Assembly (NCBI GenBank): GCA_014239555.1
Contig: JAAZYR010000001.1
Span: 186,001 to 250,000 of the forward strand
Direction: 5' to 3'
DNA: 64,000 nucleotides
Origin: Acidimicrobiales bacterium
GTDB taxonomy: Bacteria > Actinomycetota > Acidimicrobiia > Acidimicrobiales > Poriferisodalaceae
Shown: positions 1 to 8,115 of the stretch, piece by piece
Layout of the letters: the number at the start of each line of letters is the position of its first letter
Position numbering within the stretch: position 1 is the stretch's first letter
Position numbers and translations under genes: made by a program
The notes under the pieces: model-generated
The model's database searches: none
Seen by the model: only the letters and a program-made list of their open reading frames with translations
What the model was told of the DNA's origin: nothing

Positions 1-46
1 AAACTACTCATCGCAATGTCTGCGCGGGTGTATTGGCTCCACGTAA

Positions 47-1045
47 TCAAGAAAGCCGATATGTAGCGGTTAGCTTGGGTTCCTCAGCAGCGTCGACAAC
101 CTCCGCTCGCCCGGTCTCAACCATATGCAGGAGATGAGCATGCACGGAACCCGCTGCGGGATACCAGAGCCTTTTGTCATACTTTGCGTACATTTCCGGC
201 ACAAAGTCAGCGATTTTTTGTGGGCCTTTGCGAAGAAAGCTGACGATTTGCTCCTCGCGCTCTTCGCGATGACTGATGAAGCTACTCACGTAGTCAACGG
301 GGTTTGGAATAGCCGGGCCGTGCGTCGGCCAATACAGGTCGTGGTTGAAGGGCAACAGTTTTCTTAAAGACTCCATGTAATTCTTCATGGAGCCGTCCGG
401 AGGGCCGACAACGCTTGTCGCCCAACCCATCACATGATCCCCAGAAAATAGGCTCCGTTCCTCTTTGAGTTCGAAGCAAAGATGATTTGAGCAATGCCCG
501 GGTGTGTGAATCGCTCCGATCGTCCATGTCGGTCCGTGGACGATGTCGCCGTCAGCAAGGAATACGTCTGGGGCAAACTCAGTGTCAGCGCCTTCCCGCT
601 TTAGTTCTTCTGGAAGTTCTTCATATTCTTTCCGGTACTGGTCCTGTTCCTCGGTAGAGATGTACTCAGAGAAATCGACTCGATCATCAGGGTCGTCCTC
701 TCTCACCGCTCCGTGTGGGCCAAACCCGTAGGAAATCGCGCCGGTGCGTTCTTTTAGTTGCTTGGTGAGAGGCGAATGGTCGCTGTGTGTGTGAGTGATA
801 AATGCGTGAGTGATCACTTCGCCTGGATCCAGCGCGCTCAAAATATCGTCGAGATGGCTTAAAAGCGGAGGGCCGGGATCGACAACTGCGACTTCGCCCT
901 GGCCGATTAGATATGTGCCGGTCCCCTTGTAGGTAAATGGCGTTGGGTTTTTGCAAATAACTCTGCGAACGAGAGGCGTGACCTGGTCACACGTCCCATA
1001 GTCGAAGTCGCCAAGATCCTGATAGTGCTGAATAGTCGTTGCCAT
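47..1045 (-). CDS. MBL-fold metallo-hydrolase (LACTB2-like)
   Basis: A 332-residue protein of the metallo-beta-lactamase fold, probably a cytoplasmic hydrolase of an ester or thioester; the substrate cannot be read from sequence. The metal-binding signature THTHSDH is visible at residues 84-90 (His85, His87, Asp89, His90). A second ligand region is TPGHCSNH (His184) and a third SGDH (Asp203). The C-terminal ~80 residues look like the winged-helix tail of LACTB2-type proteins. No signal peptide is seen. The start is ATG. It lies 10 bp downstream of an esterase gene on the same strand, so the two are probably co-transcribed. The fold and metal site are clear; the exact reaction is not. Confidence 0.85.
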   Translation of the reverse strand: MATTIQHYQDLGDFDYGTCDQVTPLVRRVICKNPTPFTYKGTGTYLIGQGEVAVVDPGPPLLSHLDDILSALDPGEVITHAFITHTHSDHSPLTKQLKERTGAISYGFGPHGAVREDDPDDRVDFSEYISTEEQDQYRKEYEELPEELKREGADTEFAPDVFLADGDIVHGPTWTIGAIHTPGHCSNHLCFELKEERSLFSGDHVMGWATSVVGPPDGSMKNYMESLRKLLPFNHDLYWPTHGPAIPNPVDYVSSFISHREEREEQIVSFLRKGPQKIADFVPEMYAKYDKRLWYPAAGSVHAHLLHMVETGRAEVVDAAEEPKLTATYRLS

Positions 1046-1055
1046 GGTTCTCCGC

Positions 1056-2000
1056 TTAGAGCGCTTGCTCAGATCGATCCCAACACGAGGTTATGAAATT
1101 ATCGGCTCGATCATTCGCTATTTGTCCTGCTGCACCCGGAAATACTGTAAACGCATGAATACCTTCCGGATAAATATCCAAGGTCACATCGCAGCCAGCG
1201 GACCTTAGTCGGGCTGCCATAAACAAGCTGTCGTCAAGCAGTGGATCATTAGTTCCAACAGTTATCAGCGAAGGCGGTAGACCCTTCAGGTCTGCATATA
1301 GGGGCGAAACCTTAGGATCTTTGGGGTCCTCCCCACCTTGCAGGAAGTGCTTGTAGAACCAACGCATTGTCTCGGTGGGAATTAGCGGTAGGTCGTGCCC
1401 GGTGAGTTGGCTTGGGGTCATGCTCAGATCAAAAACTCCGTACACAAGGTTGAGGCCGACTAAACGATCCGGTACTCGGAGCTGATCCCGAATTCGTAAG
1501 GCGGTGGTAGCGCTTAGGTGCCCACCGGCAGATTCACCGCCAACCACCAATTTGCGCACCCCCCATTCCTCTTCGGAGTTCTCTAGAACCCACTGAGCGG
1601 CAGCTTCACAGTCATCAAGCGCTGTAGGAAAAGGAAATTCTGGCGCCAACCGATATTCCACGGAGATAGCTACCGAGTTGGTGTTAGACGCCAGGGCGCT
1701 AAGTTTCGGGTCTCGGTCGAAGGCGGAACCGATGACCCACCCGCCTCCGTGTAGGTGCAGGTAGACACCCCGTGGATTTGTTGGAACAAACATACGAAGC
1801 GCAATTTCTCCGCCGGGAACCGGAATGGTTTTTGTGATTCCGTGATCGAGTATTGGTTGCGGAGGAATTCCTTCTAGACCCGTCCGTGCTTCCGCGACTG
1901 AACCTTCAGAGAATCTTCGGGTACCAAGAATGTGCTTGATGGCTTCATTGTCGCTCTTGGTAACCGCTCGTAGCGCTTCAAGCTCAGGATCTTCAATCAC
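1056..2000 (-). CDS. alpha/beta hydrolase, HSL (family IV) esterase
   Basis: A 314-residue carboxylesterase of the hormone-sensitive-lipase family. The oxyanion-hole motif HGGGW is at residues 84-88 and the nucleophile elbow GESAGG at 155-160 (Ser157). An Asp in GTNDPLL (about 252) and His282 in GIHAF complete the expected triad. No signal peptide is visible, so it is likely cytoplasmic and acts on small acyl esters. It is the first gene of a two-gene minus-strand unit with the MBL-fold hydrolase and diverges from yaaA. Family assignment is firm; the natural substrate is unknown. Confidence 0.88.
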   Translation of the reverse strand: MIEDPELEALRAVTKSDNEAIKHILGTRRFSEGSVAEARTGLEGIPPQPILDHGITKTIPVPGGEIALRMFVPTNPRGVYLHLHGGGWVIGSAFDRDPKLSALASNTNSVAISVEYRLAPEFPFPTALDDCEAAAQWVLENSEEEWGVRKLVVGGESAGGHLSATTALRIRDQLRVPDRLVGLNLVYGVFDLSMTPSQLTGHDLPLIPTETMRWFYKHFLQGGEDPKDPKVSPLYADLKGLPPSLITVGTNDPLLDDSLFMAARLRSAGCDVTLDIYPEGIHAFTVFPGAAGQIANDRADNFITSCWDRSEQAL

Positions 2001-2113
2001 AGTCTGGACGGTAGTCGCGTCGGCAGATCAAGGTTCCCTTCAATGAATTCTGACGCCGCTGTCAGATCGTTCGGAGAGAGCACGACAGCCGATGGAAATG
2101 CCTAGGTTTTAGT

Positions 2114-2128
2114 TTGATCCCGGGTCAA
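2114..2128. promoter_or_regulatory. near-palindrome upstream of yaaA
   Basis: TTGATCCCGGGTCAA is almost perfectly self-complementary. It sits in the 168-bp divergent gap between the esterase (-) and yaaA (+), about 40 bp before the yaaA start. It could be an operator. No regulator was recognised and the rest of the gap shows no clear structure. Confidence 0.25.
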
Positions 2129-2168
2129 GCCGCCGCACTCCCTAAACTTCAAGTAGGAGGAACCCAAC

Positions 2169-2951
2169 GTGCTGATCGTCCTATCACCCGCTAAGACCCT
2201 TGACTTCGATTCGGAGCTTCGGACCCGTAAACATTCGCTACCAACTTTGGTGAATGATTCGGCGGAGCTTGTAGCGGCTCTAGTTCAGAAGTCACCGACA
2301 GATTTAGCTGAACTCATGCACCTATCACCCGCTTTGGCCGATCTAAATGCGGAGCGATACCAAGATTGGGAGCGCGAATTTACAATTGAAAATTCTCGAC
2401 CGGCCCTTCTAGCGTTCAAGGGTGATGTGTATGTTGGCATGGACGTAAGCCGTTATAGCGAGCGAGACTTCACCCGAGCTCAAAAAACGCTGCGTATCTT
2501 GTCTGGCTTACACGGAGTTCTTCGACCCTTGGACCTTATCCAGCCTTATCGACTGGAGATGGGGACCAGGCTCGCAACTAAGCGAGGGAGTGATCTCTAC
2601 GATTTCTGGGGTGATCAAATCACCAATACGCTCAACACAGATCTTGAAGGTCACCGCTCACAGGTGCTAGTCAACTTGGCTTCCAAAGAGTATTTCTCGG
2701 CAATCGACGAAAGCGTTCTTTCGGGCCGCGTTGTCAGTCCACGTTTCCTCGATGAGAAAAACGGGAATTTTAAGATCATCAGTTTCTACGCCAAACAGGC
2801 CCGGGGTGCGATGGCCTCATGGCTGATCCTTAATCGGATTGACAATCCACGTTCGATTGTCGATTTCGGCGAAATGGGCTACCGGTATGCGCCCGACAGG
2901 AGCACCTTGAGCGAACCTACCTTTATAAGAGCCGAAGGGGTATCTGGCTAA
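2169..2951 (+). CDS. yaaA: YaaA family peroxide-stress protein
   Basis: A 260-residue protein of the YaaA/DUF328 family, which in E. coli limits free iron and protects DNA during hydrogen peroxide stress. The family start MLIVLSPAKTLDF is present, as are the internal LSGLHGVLRPLDLI block, YDFWGD, and the C-terminal FYAKQARGAMA segment. Length matches the family (about 250-260). The start is GTG at 2169, set by AGGAGG about 9 nt upstream. It converges with the CoA-transferase gene with only 3 bp between the stops. It stands alone as a transcription unit. Confidence 0.95.
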   Translation: MLIVLSPAKTLDFDSELRTRKHSLPTLVNDSAELVAALVQKSPTDLAELMHLSPALADLNAERYQDWEREFTIENSRPALLAFKGDVYVGMDVSRYSERDFTRAQKTLRILSGLHGVLRPLDLIQPYRLEMGTRLATKRGSDLYDFWGDQITNTLNTDLEGHRSQVLVNLASKEYFSAIDESVLSGRVVSPRFLDEKNGNFKIISFYAKQARGAMASWLILNRIDNPRSIVDFGEMGYRYAPDRSTLSEPTFIRAEGVSG

Positions 2952-2954
2952 GGC

Positions 2955-4310
2955 TTAGAGAATCCCCATTCGATGGGCAGCCTCTTTTAGTTCGGAACGG
3001 TGATCTGGGTGCGCCACTGCTATGAGGCGGGCAGCCTTTTGACTTACTGACGCATCTTGTAATCGCGCTATCCCAAATTCAGTGACGACGACGTCAACGT
3101 CGTATCGGGTAGCGGTGACTGCGTTCACGTTTATTTGGGGCACGATTCGAGATGCGGCGCCGCCGCGAGCAGTTGCTGGCATCAGATGAATCGACATCGC
3201 TGAATCGGACATTTGGCATCCTCGTAGGAAATCCAAAGCCCCTCCGACGCCGCTGTGTTGTACACCGTTGATCATCTCGGAGTTGACTTGGCCCCAAAGG
3301 TCAATCTCCAACGCGCCGTTTACGCACCTCATATCCCGATTGGCGGCGATCTGACCGTGGTTTAGGGCGACGTGTGCTGGGACGATGTGGCAGTTCGGGT
3401 TGTCGTCGACAAAGTCGAATGTCTCTGGAAGAGCGATGGTGAAAATGGTCTTGTTAGGGAAGACGGTTTTTAAACGGTTTGTCGCAGCCCCGGACCGCAT
3501 TAAATCCATGAGACCCTGACACATGACCTCAGTGTGAATTCCCAAATCGCTCTTGTGAGTTAACCGGGCGAGCGCTACCTCGGTTAGGCCTCCGACTCCT
3601 GACTGCACCGTGGCACCGTCAGGGATCAACTCGTCGAGTGCGTCGACGAACGGGTCGAGATTGGAGGGAGGCGTTCGTTCATCGAAGATCGGCATGGACC
3701 CCTTGAGGGGTATGTGAATCAAACCGTCGAAATCTTCGATCCTGAAAGCATCACCATGGATGTAAGGCACGACGGGATTCACCAGGCCAAAAACTAGATC
3801 TCCTTCGTTACGAGCGCGACGAACCAGAGCATCGTTCCCTGCTATTGCAGACCCCGGGGGAACTGTGCCGTCAGGCAGTGGAGCTCCGACCTGCACACAC
3901 GCGATGCGAGGCGGGTTGCGTGTGCTAAACCGCCCCCAATCTTCGAGTCGTACCGGTACCAGTTCAGCGTGCGCTCCGGCTTCTCGAAGTATTTGGGTAA
4001 GGAACGGTGCGCGGAGCTCAAGGCTCGCGTTCATGGCAATTGCAGCCCCACCTTTTCTTGGTGCAGGGACGAAGACAGCGACATCTTGTAGGTCGGTACG
4101 TTCGGCTAGGGCATAGAGAAATGCTGTTGGTTCAGGCAAGCTCGCGCCCACTAGATCCCCATCGCGAACTTGAGCCGCCACAGCCTCTGGGGTGGTAACT
4201 AGGTCGGGCCAAGCTTCGGTCCAGTCGAAACTGTTTCTTTGGTCCGTAACCACGCTTAGAAGGTATCCCAACGCCGCCTCGATAGTTGAGGAACGAGAGC
4301 GAGCGGACAA
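2955..4310 (-). CDS. acetyl-CoA hydrolase/CoA-transferase family protein
   Basis: A 451-residue protein resembling class I CoA-transferases such as 4-hydroxybutyrate CoA-transferase and acetyl-CoA hydrolase. Two halves are visible: an N-terminal region and a C-terminal catalytic region with LGIHTEVMCQGLMDL, where Glu261 aligns with the catalytic glutamate that forms the CoA-thioester intermediate. The later VVTEFGIARL segment is also typical. It probably moves CoA between short-chain acids in the cytoplasm. The start used is TTG (4310), close to an AAGGA; a GTG at 4253 is an alternative. The gene stands alone. Substrate unknown. Confidence 0.85.
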   Translation of the reverse strand: MSARSRSSTIEAALGYLLSVVTDQRNSFDWTEAWPDLVTTPEAVAAQVRDGDLVGASLPEPTAFLYALAERTDLQDVAVFVPAPRKGGAAIAMNASLELRAPFLTQILREAGAHAELVPVRLEDWGRFSTRNPPRIACVQVGAPLPDGTVPPGSAIAGNDALVRRARNEGDLVFGLVNPVVPYIHGDAFRIEDFDGLIHIPLKGSMPIFDERTPPSNLDPFVDALDELIPDGATVQSGVGGLTEVALARLTHKSDLGIHTEVMCQGLMDLMRSGAATNRLKTVFPNKTIFTIALPETFDFVDDNPNCHIVPAHVALNHGQIAANRDMRCVNGALEIDLWGQVNSEMINGVQHSGVGGALDFLRGCQMSDSAMSIHLMPATARGGAASRIVPQINVNAVTATRYDVDVVVTEFGIARLQDASVSQKAARLIAVAHPDHRSELKEAAHRMGIL

Positions 4311-4439
4311 TTTCCTTAATGATCGTTTGCATAACTAGGGGTAGCGATGCCTATAGTGCCGGGCAGTCGTGGTGCGTTCGTATCTCGAATCGTATTGTTT
4401 GAATTCTGCCGGGGATTGGCGTGAGAGGCCTTGATTTGG

Positions 4440-4475
4440 CCGGGTGGCTGCCAAGAGGGGGAGGTAGTCACCCGG
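4440..4475 (+). promoter_or_regulatory. 5' leader stem-loop upstream of split PEP-utilising gene
   Basis: CCGGGTG (4440-4446) pairs exactly with CACCCGG (4469-4475) around a purine-rich 22-nt loop. It sits 44 nt before the gene start in a 209-bp divergent gap. It may be a leader structure or terminator-like element. It matches no riboswitch class I recognise. Confidence 0.3.
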
Positions 4476-4519
4476 TCCATCGGTCAACTGCTGGTTCGCT
4501 TTACTAGGAGGAGCAAGTC

Positions 4520-5410
4520 ATGGCCGAGGAGTACTTCGCCGGAACGAATACGTCGGATCGGTACCCGATTTGGACGCGAGCGAATGTCGGGGAGGTCTTC
4601 CCTGACCCAGTTGCCTTGTCAACCTTTGATTTCGCGATCCAAAATGAAGATGGAATTCAAATGAGCGAACTGGGTTTTCGCGATGCTTACATCAGAATTG
4701 GCGCGTTTGAAGAGAGTGAATTTGACTCAGACAACACCGTGTTCTTGGGAGTTTTTGGTGGCTATACCTACCTGAACGCCTCTTTGATGCGGATCTTCGG
4801 TGAGCGAGCACCTGGGCTTTCTGCACAAGATATTGATGACGCATTCTTTGGTGTGCAGCCTGGAATCCCTCCCTATGAACAACACCCCGACGATCCCAGC
4901 CCCGAGGCCGAAGCTCGCATCGGAGAGGTTTTTGGGTGGGCTCTTACAACCCCTGATCTTCCGGAGGTCTTGGCACAGGAGCAGCAAGTCAACGCGCTGC
5001 GCGCAAATCGTCCCGACTTCGCGTCCTTGGGAGACCACGAACTTGTCGATTGGATTGAAAATTTCTTTCGTGAGGGATTCCAAGAGCTATTTGCCCAACA
5101 CATATTCATCAGCTTTTTGACCACCGTTCCATTGGGTATCGTGTCGGCGGTGTGCGAGGCCGTGGGGCGGCCAACTGATGCGATGAAGATCATGGCGGGG
5201 CTGGGAGACGTGGAGTCAGCGGCTCCTTCGATGGCCATGTGGGATTTGGGGCGGCTAGCGGCATCTTCGAACAGTGTGTCTGCGGCCTTCGAAGCAGGCA
5301 TCGGCGGTTTAGACGCTCGCCTGCGAGCGACCGAGGAACCAGAGTGCGCGCGATTTGTCGACGCTTTTGACCTCTTCCTGCATTCCTACGGGTCGCGGGG
5401 GCCTAACTAG
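4520..5410 (+). CDS. PEP-utilising enzyme, N-terminal part (cut by amber codon)
   Basis: The first 296 codons of a protein related to the central region of PEP synthase and rifampicin phosphotransferase. It opens with the family-like TRANVGEVFPDPV and ends FLHSYGSRGPN. It then meets TAG, and the same frame continues WEMSCPTWETDP, which is how relatives proceed after a glutamate. The ORF therefore appears truncated by one GAG-to-TAG change. It contains no ATP-grasp domain and no phosphohistidine, both of which would be needed for phosphotransfer. The start ATG is well set by AGGAGG 8 nt upstream. Whether it is translated as a separate subunit is unknown. Confidence 0.75.
   Translation: MAEEYFAGTNTSDRYPIWTRANVGEVFPDPVALSTFDFAIQNEDGIQMSELGFRDAYIRIGAFEESEFDSDNTVFLGVFGGYTYLNASLMRIFGERAPGLSAQDIDDAFFGVQPGIPPYEQHPDDPSPEAEARIGEVFGWALTTPDLPEVLAQEQQVNALRANRPDFASLGDHELVDWIENFFREGFQELFAQHIFISFLTTVPLGIVSAVCEAVGRPTDAMKIMAGLGDVESAAPSMAMWDLGRLAASSNSVSAAFEAGIGGLDARLRATEEPECARFVDAFDLFLHSYGSRGPN
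5408..5410 (+). other. in-frame amber codon splitting one ancestral gene
   Basis: This TAG lies between codons for GPN and WEM; both flanking ORFs share frame 2. Intact homologues are expected to have Glu here (RGPNEWE). The next ATG, at 5417, lacks a clear ribosome binding site. TAG is used as an ordinary stop by the same gene at 6269-6271, which argues against genome-wide amber recoding. Confidence 0.75.
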
Positions 5411-5416
5411 TGGGAA

Positions 5417-6271
5417 ATGTCGTGCCCGACTTGGGAAACAGACCCTGACTTGGCTTTGGCTGCCATCGATCGTATGCGGGTATCCCCAGGATCAGCGGCG
5501 CCTGAGGGCCACCAGGCGGACCTTGCAGCAGAACGCGAACGTCTGATTGGTGAGATAAGCGCCATGCTTGAAGGGGACCCTGAGGTCCAAGGTCAGTTCT
5601 TGGCTGGAGCGCACGGAGCATCGGTGCTGATGCCAGGTAGAGAGCGCACCAAGACAAACTGCGTGAAATTTATTCAAGAGGGACGGATGGCGGCTCGTGA
5701 ATTCGGCCGGCGGATGGTTGAAAGAGGAGTATTCCCTGAGGTGACCAGTTTCGCGATGCTTCGTTTCTCGGAGCAACGTCAGGCCATCGACAATGCTGAG
5801 GGGTGGCGGGAAACTATTGAACGCCGCCAAGAGGTTTTCGACACCGCAAGCAGTCGACAGGAACCTTTCGTGATCGTCGGAGAAGCCGAGCCGCTTTCGT
5901 CGTGGGCTCGACGTGATGCCGTGATTGTCGAACCAGTTGGCAGCGGCGATTCGATCCAAGGTATGTCCGGATGCCCCGGGATATCAGAGGGTCGAGCTCG
6001 CGTGATTTTGGATAGTCATGATCCGACTGCTTTAGAGCCTGGAGATGTTTTGATCGCTCCCCTTACCGACCCGTCGTGGACGCCTTTGTTCGTGCCCGCG
6101 GCAGGGGTTGTGGTTGATGTCGGGGCTGCTTTGAGTCACGCAATCATTGTGAGTCGAGAGCTGGGTATTCCGTGCGTGGTATCAGCCACGGATGCAACTA
6201 AACGCATTCCCGATGGGGCGAGGGTCCGAGTGGATGGCGATACTGGCGTTGTGACGGTGCTTGAGGTCTAG
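5417..6271 (+). CDS. PEP-utilising enzyme, mobile phosphohistidine part
   Basis: The C-terminal 284 codons of the split gene. The last ~100 residues are the PEP-utiliser mobile (swivelling) domain: GCPGISEGRARV, then VDVGAALSHAIIVSRELGIP. His241 is the likely phosphorylated histidine. In full enzymes this domain swings between the nucleotide-binding and PEP-binding sites; neither is encoded next to it. Reading through the TAG at 5408 would give a 583-codon protein. The region upstream of this ATG has no good ribosome binding site, so separate expression is doubtful. It converges with the enoyl-CoA hydratase gene (37 bp gap). Confidence 0.75.
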   Translation: MSCPTWETDPDLALAAIDRMRVSPGSAAPEGHQADLAAERERLIGEISAMLEGDPEVQGQFLAGAHGASVLMPGRERTKTNCVKFIQEGRMAAREFGRRMVERGVFPEVTSFAMLRFSEQRQAIDNAEGWRETIERRQEVFDTASSRQEPFVIVGEAEPLSSWARRDAVIVEPVGSGDSIQGMSGCPGISEGRARVILDSHDPTALEPGDVLIAPLTDPSWTPLFVPAAGVVVDVGAALSHAIIVSRELGIPCVVSATDATKRIPDGARVRVDGDTGVVTVLEV

Positions 6272-6308
6272 GTCGCTGCGGCAAAGAGTGAAAGATCACA
6301 GGCAACGC

Positions 6309-7133
6309 CTAATCGTTGTCGCCCCACCGCGGAGTGCGTTTCTCCAGTAACGCTTTCACTCCTTCTCGATAGTCAGGGTCTGTCATGGCGGTTTCTAGTA
6401 AGTCTTCGGAGTCAGATACGGCGCTGCCCACGTCTCGGTGTTGATCTAAATAGATTTGCCGCTTCGTCATTCGTTGTGCCGATGGAGCGACGCGAGCAGC
6501 AAGGTTTTGTGCGTAGGCATGGACTTTGGGCAGCAACTCTTCGCGTTCGACAAGACCGTTGAAGAGACCCCAGCCATCGGTTTCGTTGGCCGATAGGACT
6601 CTGCTTGAGAGCAAAAGGTCGTTAGCTCGGGTTAGGCCGATCAGCCTGGGTAGTAGCCAAGAAAGACCAAATTCAGCTGGTAGGCCGAGCGGCCCGTGGG
6701 CTGTTGTTAGTTTGGCGTCATTTGCAGCGAACCTGAGATCGCAGTAGCAGGCAAGGACGAACCCAACTCCCGCTGCGGGGCCGTTAACGGCTGCAATGGT
6801 TGTCACGTTTAAACCGAACATGAATGCAAAATTTTGGTCGAATTGAGGTGCCACGCCATATCCAGGATTTGCCAGCTCGGGGCCTGTGCCAGAGTCGTAG
6901 CCTCCCTTTTCGATGTGGCCTTTGAGTGCCTGGCTGTCAGCTCCAACGCAGAAGTCGTCTCCCATTCCCGTGATGACTACCGTTCGGATTTGGGGGTCGG
7001 TTTCTGCCTGTTCGAGGAGGTGTCGGAGTTCGGTGTGCATCCGACCGGTCCATGCGTTGTGGCGATGAGGACGACACAATGTCACCGTTGCGACCGAGTC
7101 TTCGATTTCAAACAGCGTTGCTTTTAGTTCCAT
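6309..7133 (-). CDS. enoyl-CoA hydratase/isomerase family protein
   Basis: A 274-residue crotonase-fold protein starting MELKATLFEIED. The oxyanion-hole regions are visible as GMGDDFCVGAD and the later AAVNGPAAGVGFVLACYCDLRFA. It probably hydrates or isomerises an enoyl-CoA in fatty- or amino-acid breakdown, but crotonases vary widely in reaction. ATG at 7133 was chosen over the upstream ATG at 7187: it leaves a 13-bp gap to cysQ and aligns with the family N-terminus, whereas the extra 18 residues overlap cysQ and look non-family. It is probably co-transcribed with cysQ. Confidence 0.85.
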   Translation of the reverse strand: MELKATLFEIEDSVATVTLCRPHRHNAWTGRMHTELRHLLEQAETDPQIRTVVITGMGDDFCVGADSQALKGHIEKGGYDSGTGPELANPGYGVAPQFDQNFAFMFGLNVTTIAAVNGPAAGVGFVLACYCDLRFAANDAKLTTAHGPLGLPAEFGLSWLLPRLIGLTRANDLLLSSRVLSANETDGWGLFNGLVEREELLPKVHAYAQNLAARVAPSAQRMTKRQIYLDQHRDVGSAVSDSEDLLETAMTDPDYREGVKALLEKRTPRWGDND

Positions 7134-7146
7134 GAGGTTCCCTAAG

Positions 7147-7908
7147 TCAGCCGTCGATGGCGCGACGTAGCGCGGCGAGCGCATCATCGGCGAATTCGGG
7201 TCGACATATCACTAAATCCGGAAGCCAGGGGTCCTCGTAGTTGTAGTCGAGGGGTGAGCCGTCGCAACGGCTTGCGTGAAGTCCTGCTGCCAGCGCGACT
7301 GCTGCGGGGGCGCAATTGTCCCACTCGTATTGTCCTCCGCTGTGCGCGTAAATATCTGCATGACCGAGCACTACGGCCATGGCTTTTGCGCCAGCAGAGC
7401 CGAGAGCTAGGAGTTCGGCTCCGATGGCTTCGGCAACAATCATCGCGGCCGCTGGAGGACGAGAACGGCTAACAACCATTCTGGGCTTCCCGCCATGAGG
7501 GGGAGTTAGTTGGGCTGGTGGGTCTGTGCTGAGAGTCTTATTAATTGCGGGAAGCGCGACCGCTCCCGCCGTGGGTACTCCGTTTTCAGCTAACGCGATG
7601 TGTACTGCCCAGTCCGATCGGCCGGGTTCACCGAACTCCCGGGTTCCGTCGAGAGGGTCGACGATCCAAACACGGTCTTTGTTGAGCCGAGTTAAGTCGT
7701 CTTTGCCTTCTTCGGAAAGAATTCCGTCGTTTGGAAACTCATCTTGGAGAGCGCGGACAATGAAGCGATGAGCTTCTAAATCGCCGGTATCTTTGACGGT
7801 CCAACTGTCTGCACCTTGGGCGAACAACCTTTCTCGGAGGTCCACGAGCAACTCTCCGGCCTGGGTCGCGATTCGGGCTGCAATCGCGTGATCCTCAGGG
7901 TTGGCCAT
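7147..7908 (-). CDS. cysQ: 3'(2'),5'-bisphosphate nucleotidase CysQ / inositol monophosphatase family
   Basis: A 253-residue metal-dependent phosphatase of the IMPase superfamily. The signature LSEEGKDD (Glu66/Glu67) is followed by VDPLDGTREF at 83-92 and later YEWDNCAP, giving the acidic residues that bind Mg2+. The REFGEPGRSDWAVHIAL stretch resembles actinobacterial CysQ, which removes the 3'-phosphate of PAP made during sulfate assimilation. Inositol-phosphate or fructose-bisphosphate activity is also possible. The ATG start has GGAG 6 nt upstream. It is the first gene of a two-gene - unit diverging from the amino-acid importer. Confidence 0.85.
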   Translation of the reverse strand: MANPEDHAIAARIATQAGELLVDLRERLFAQGADSWTVKDTGDLEAHRFIVRALQDEFPNDGILSEEGKDDLTRLNKDRVWIVDPLDGTREFGEPGRSDWAVHIALAENGVPTAGAVALPAINKTLSTDPPAQLTPPHGGKPRMVVSRSRPPAAAMIVAEAIGAELLALGSAGAKAMAVVLGHADIYAHSGGQYEWDNCAPAAVALAAGLHASRCDGSPLDYNYEDPWLPDLVICRPEFADDALAALRRAIDG

Positions 7909-7926
7909 GCTTTCTCCATCTGTCGT

Positions 7927-7979
7927 GAGACACGGGCGGGGCCACTTTGGCTAAACAATCGTTTAGCCGATAGTGTCTC
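7927..7979. promoter_or_regulatory. nested inverted repeats in cysQ-aapJ divergent region
   Basis: An inner palindrome GGCTAAAC-AATC-GTTTAGCC (7949-7968) lies inside a second inverted repeat, GAGACAC (7927-7933) and GTGTCTC (7973-7979). The arms are perfect. The position between two divergent genes suits an operator or a leader structure. No known consensus was matched. Confidence 0.45.
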
Positions 7980-7994
7980 TGCCCAGTAAGGGGA

Positions 7995-8014
7995 TTGTGA
8001 CGAAACGATCACAA
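7995..8014. promoter_or_regulatory. TTGTGA-N8-TCACAA inverted repeat upstream of aapJ
   Basis: Six-base arms TTGTGA and TCACAA flank 8 bases, about 100 bp before aapJ. The arms resemble CRP/FNR half-sites, but those usually have 6 bases between TGTGA and TCACA. Just downstream, GGTGAC (8015-8020) and TATACC (8039-8044), 18 bp apart, could be a weak promoter. Confidence 0.35.
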
Positions 8015-8115
8015 GGTGACTATTTGCCTAGCTGACCGTATACCGTGCACGCACTTATAACCGAGCAAAAAGCTGGTCGCGGGACCGGCAACCGCAACAG
8101 AGAGGGACTCAACAG

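Noticed and set aside
4431..4664. 77-codon + ORF overlapping the start of the split PEP gene
   Set aside because: Out of frame with the recognised family sequence and without family features; its N-terminal part reads through the stem-loop.
7995..8014. CRP-type operator
   Set aside because: Half-sites match, but the spacer is 8 rather than 6 bases, so it is kept only as an unassigned inverted repeat.
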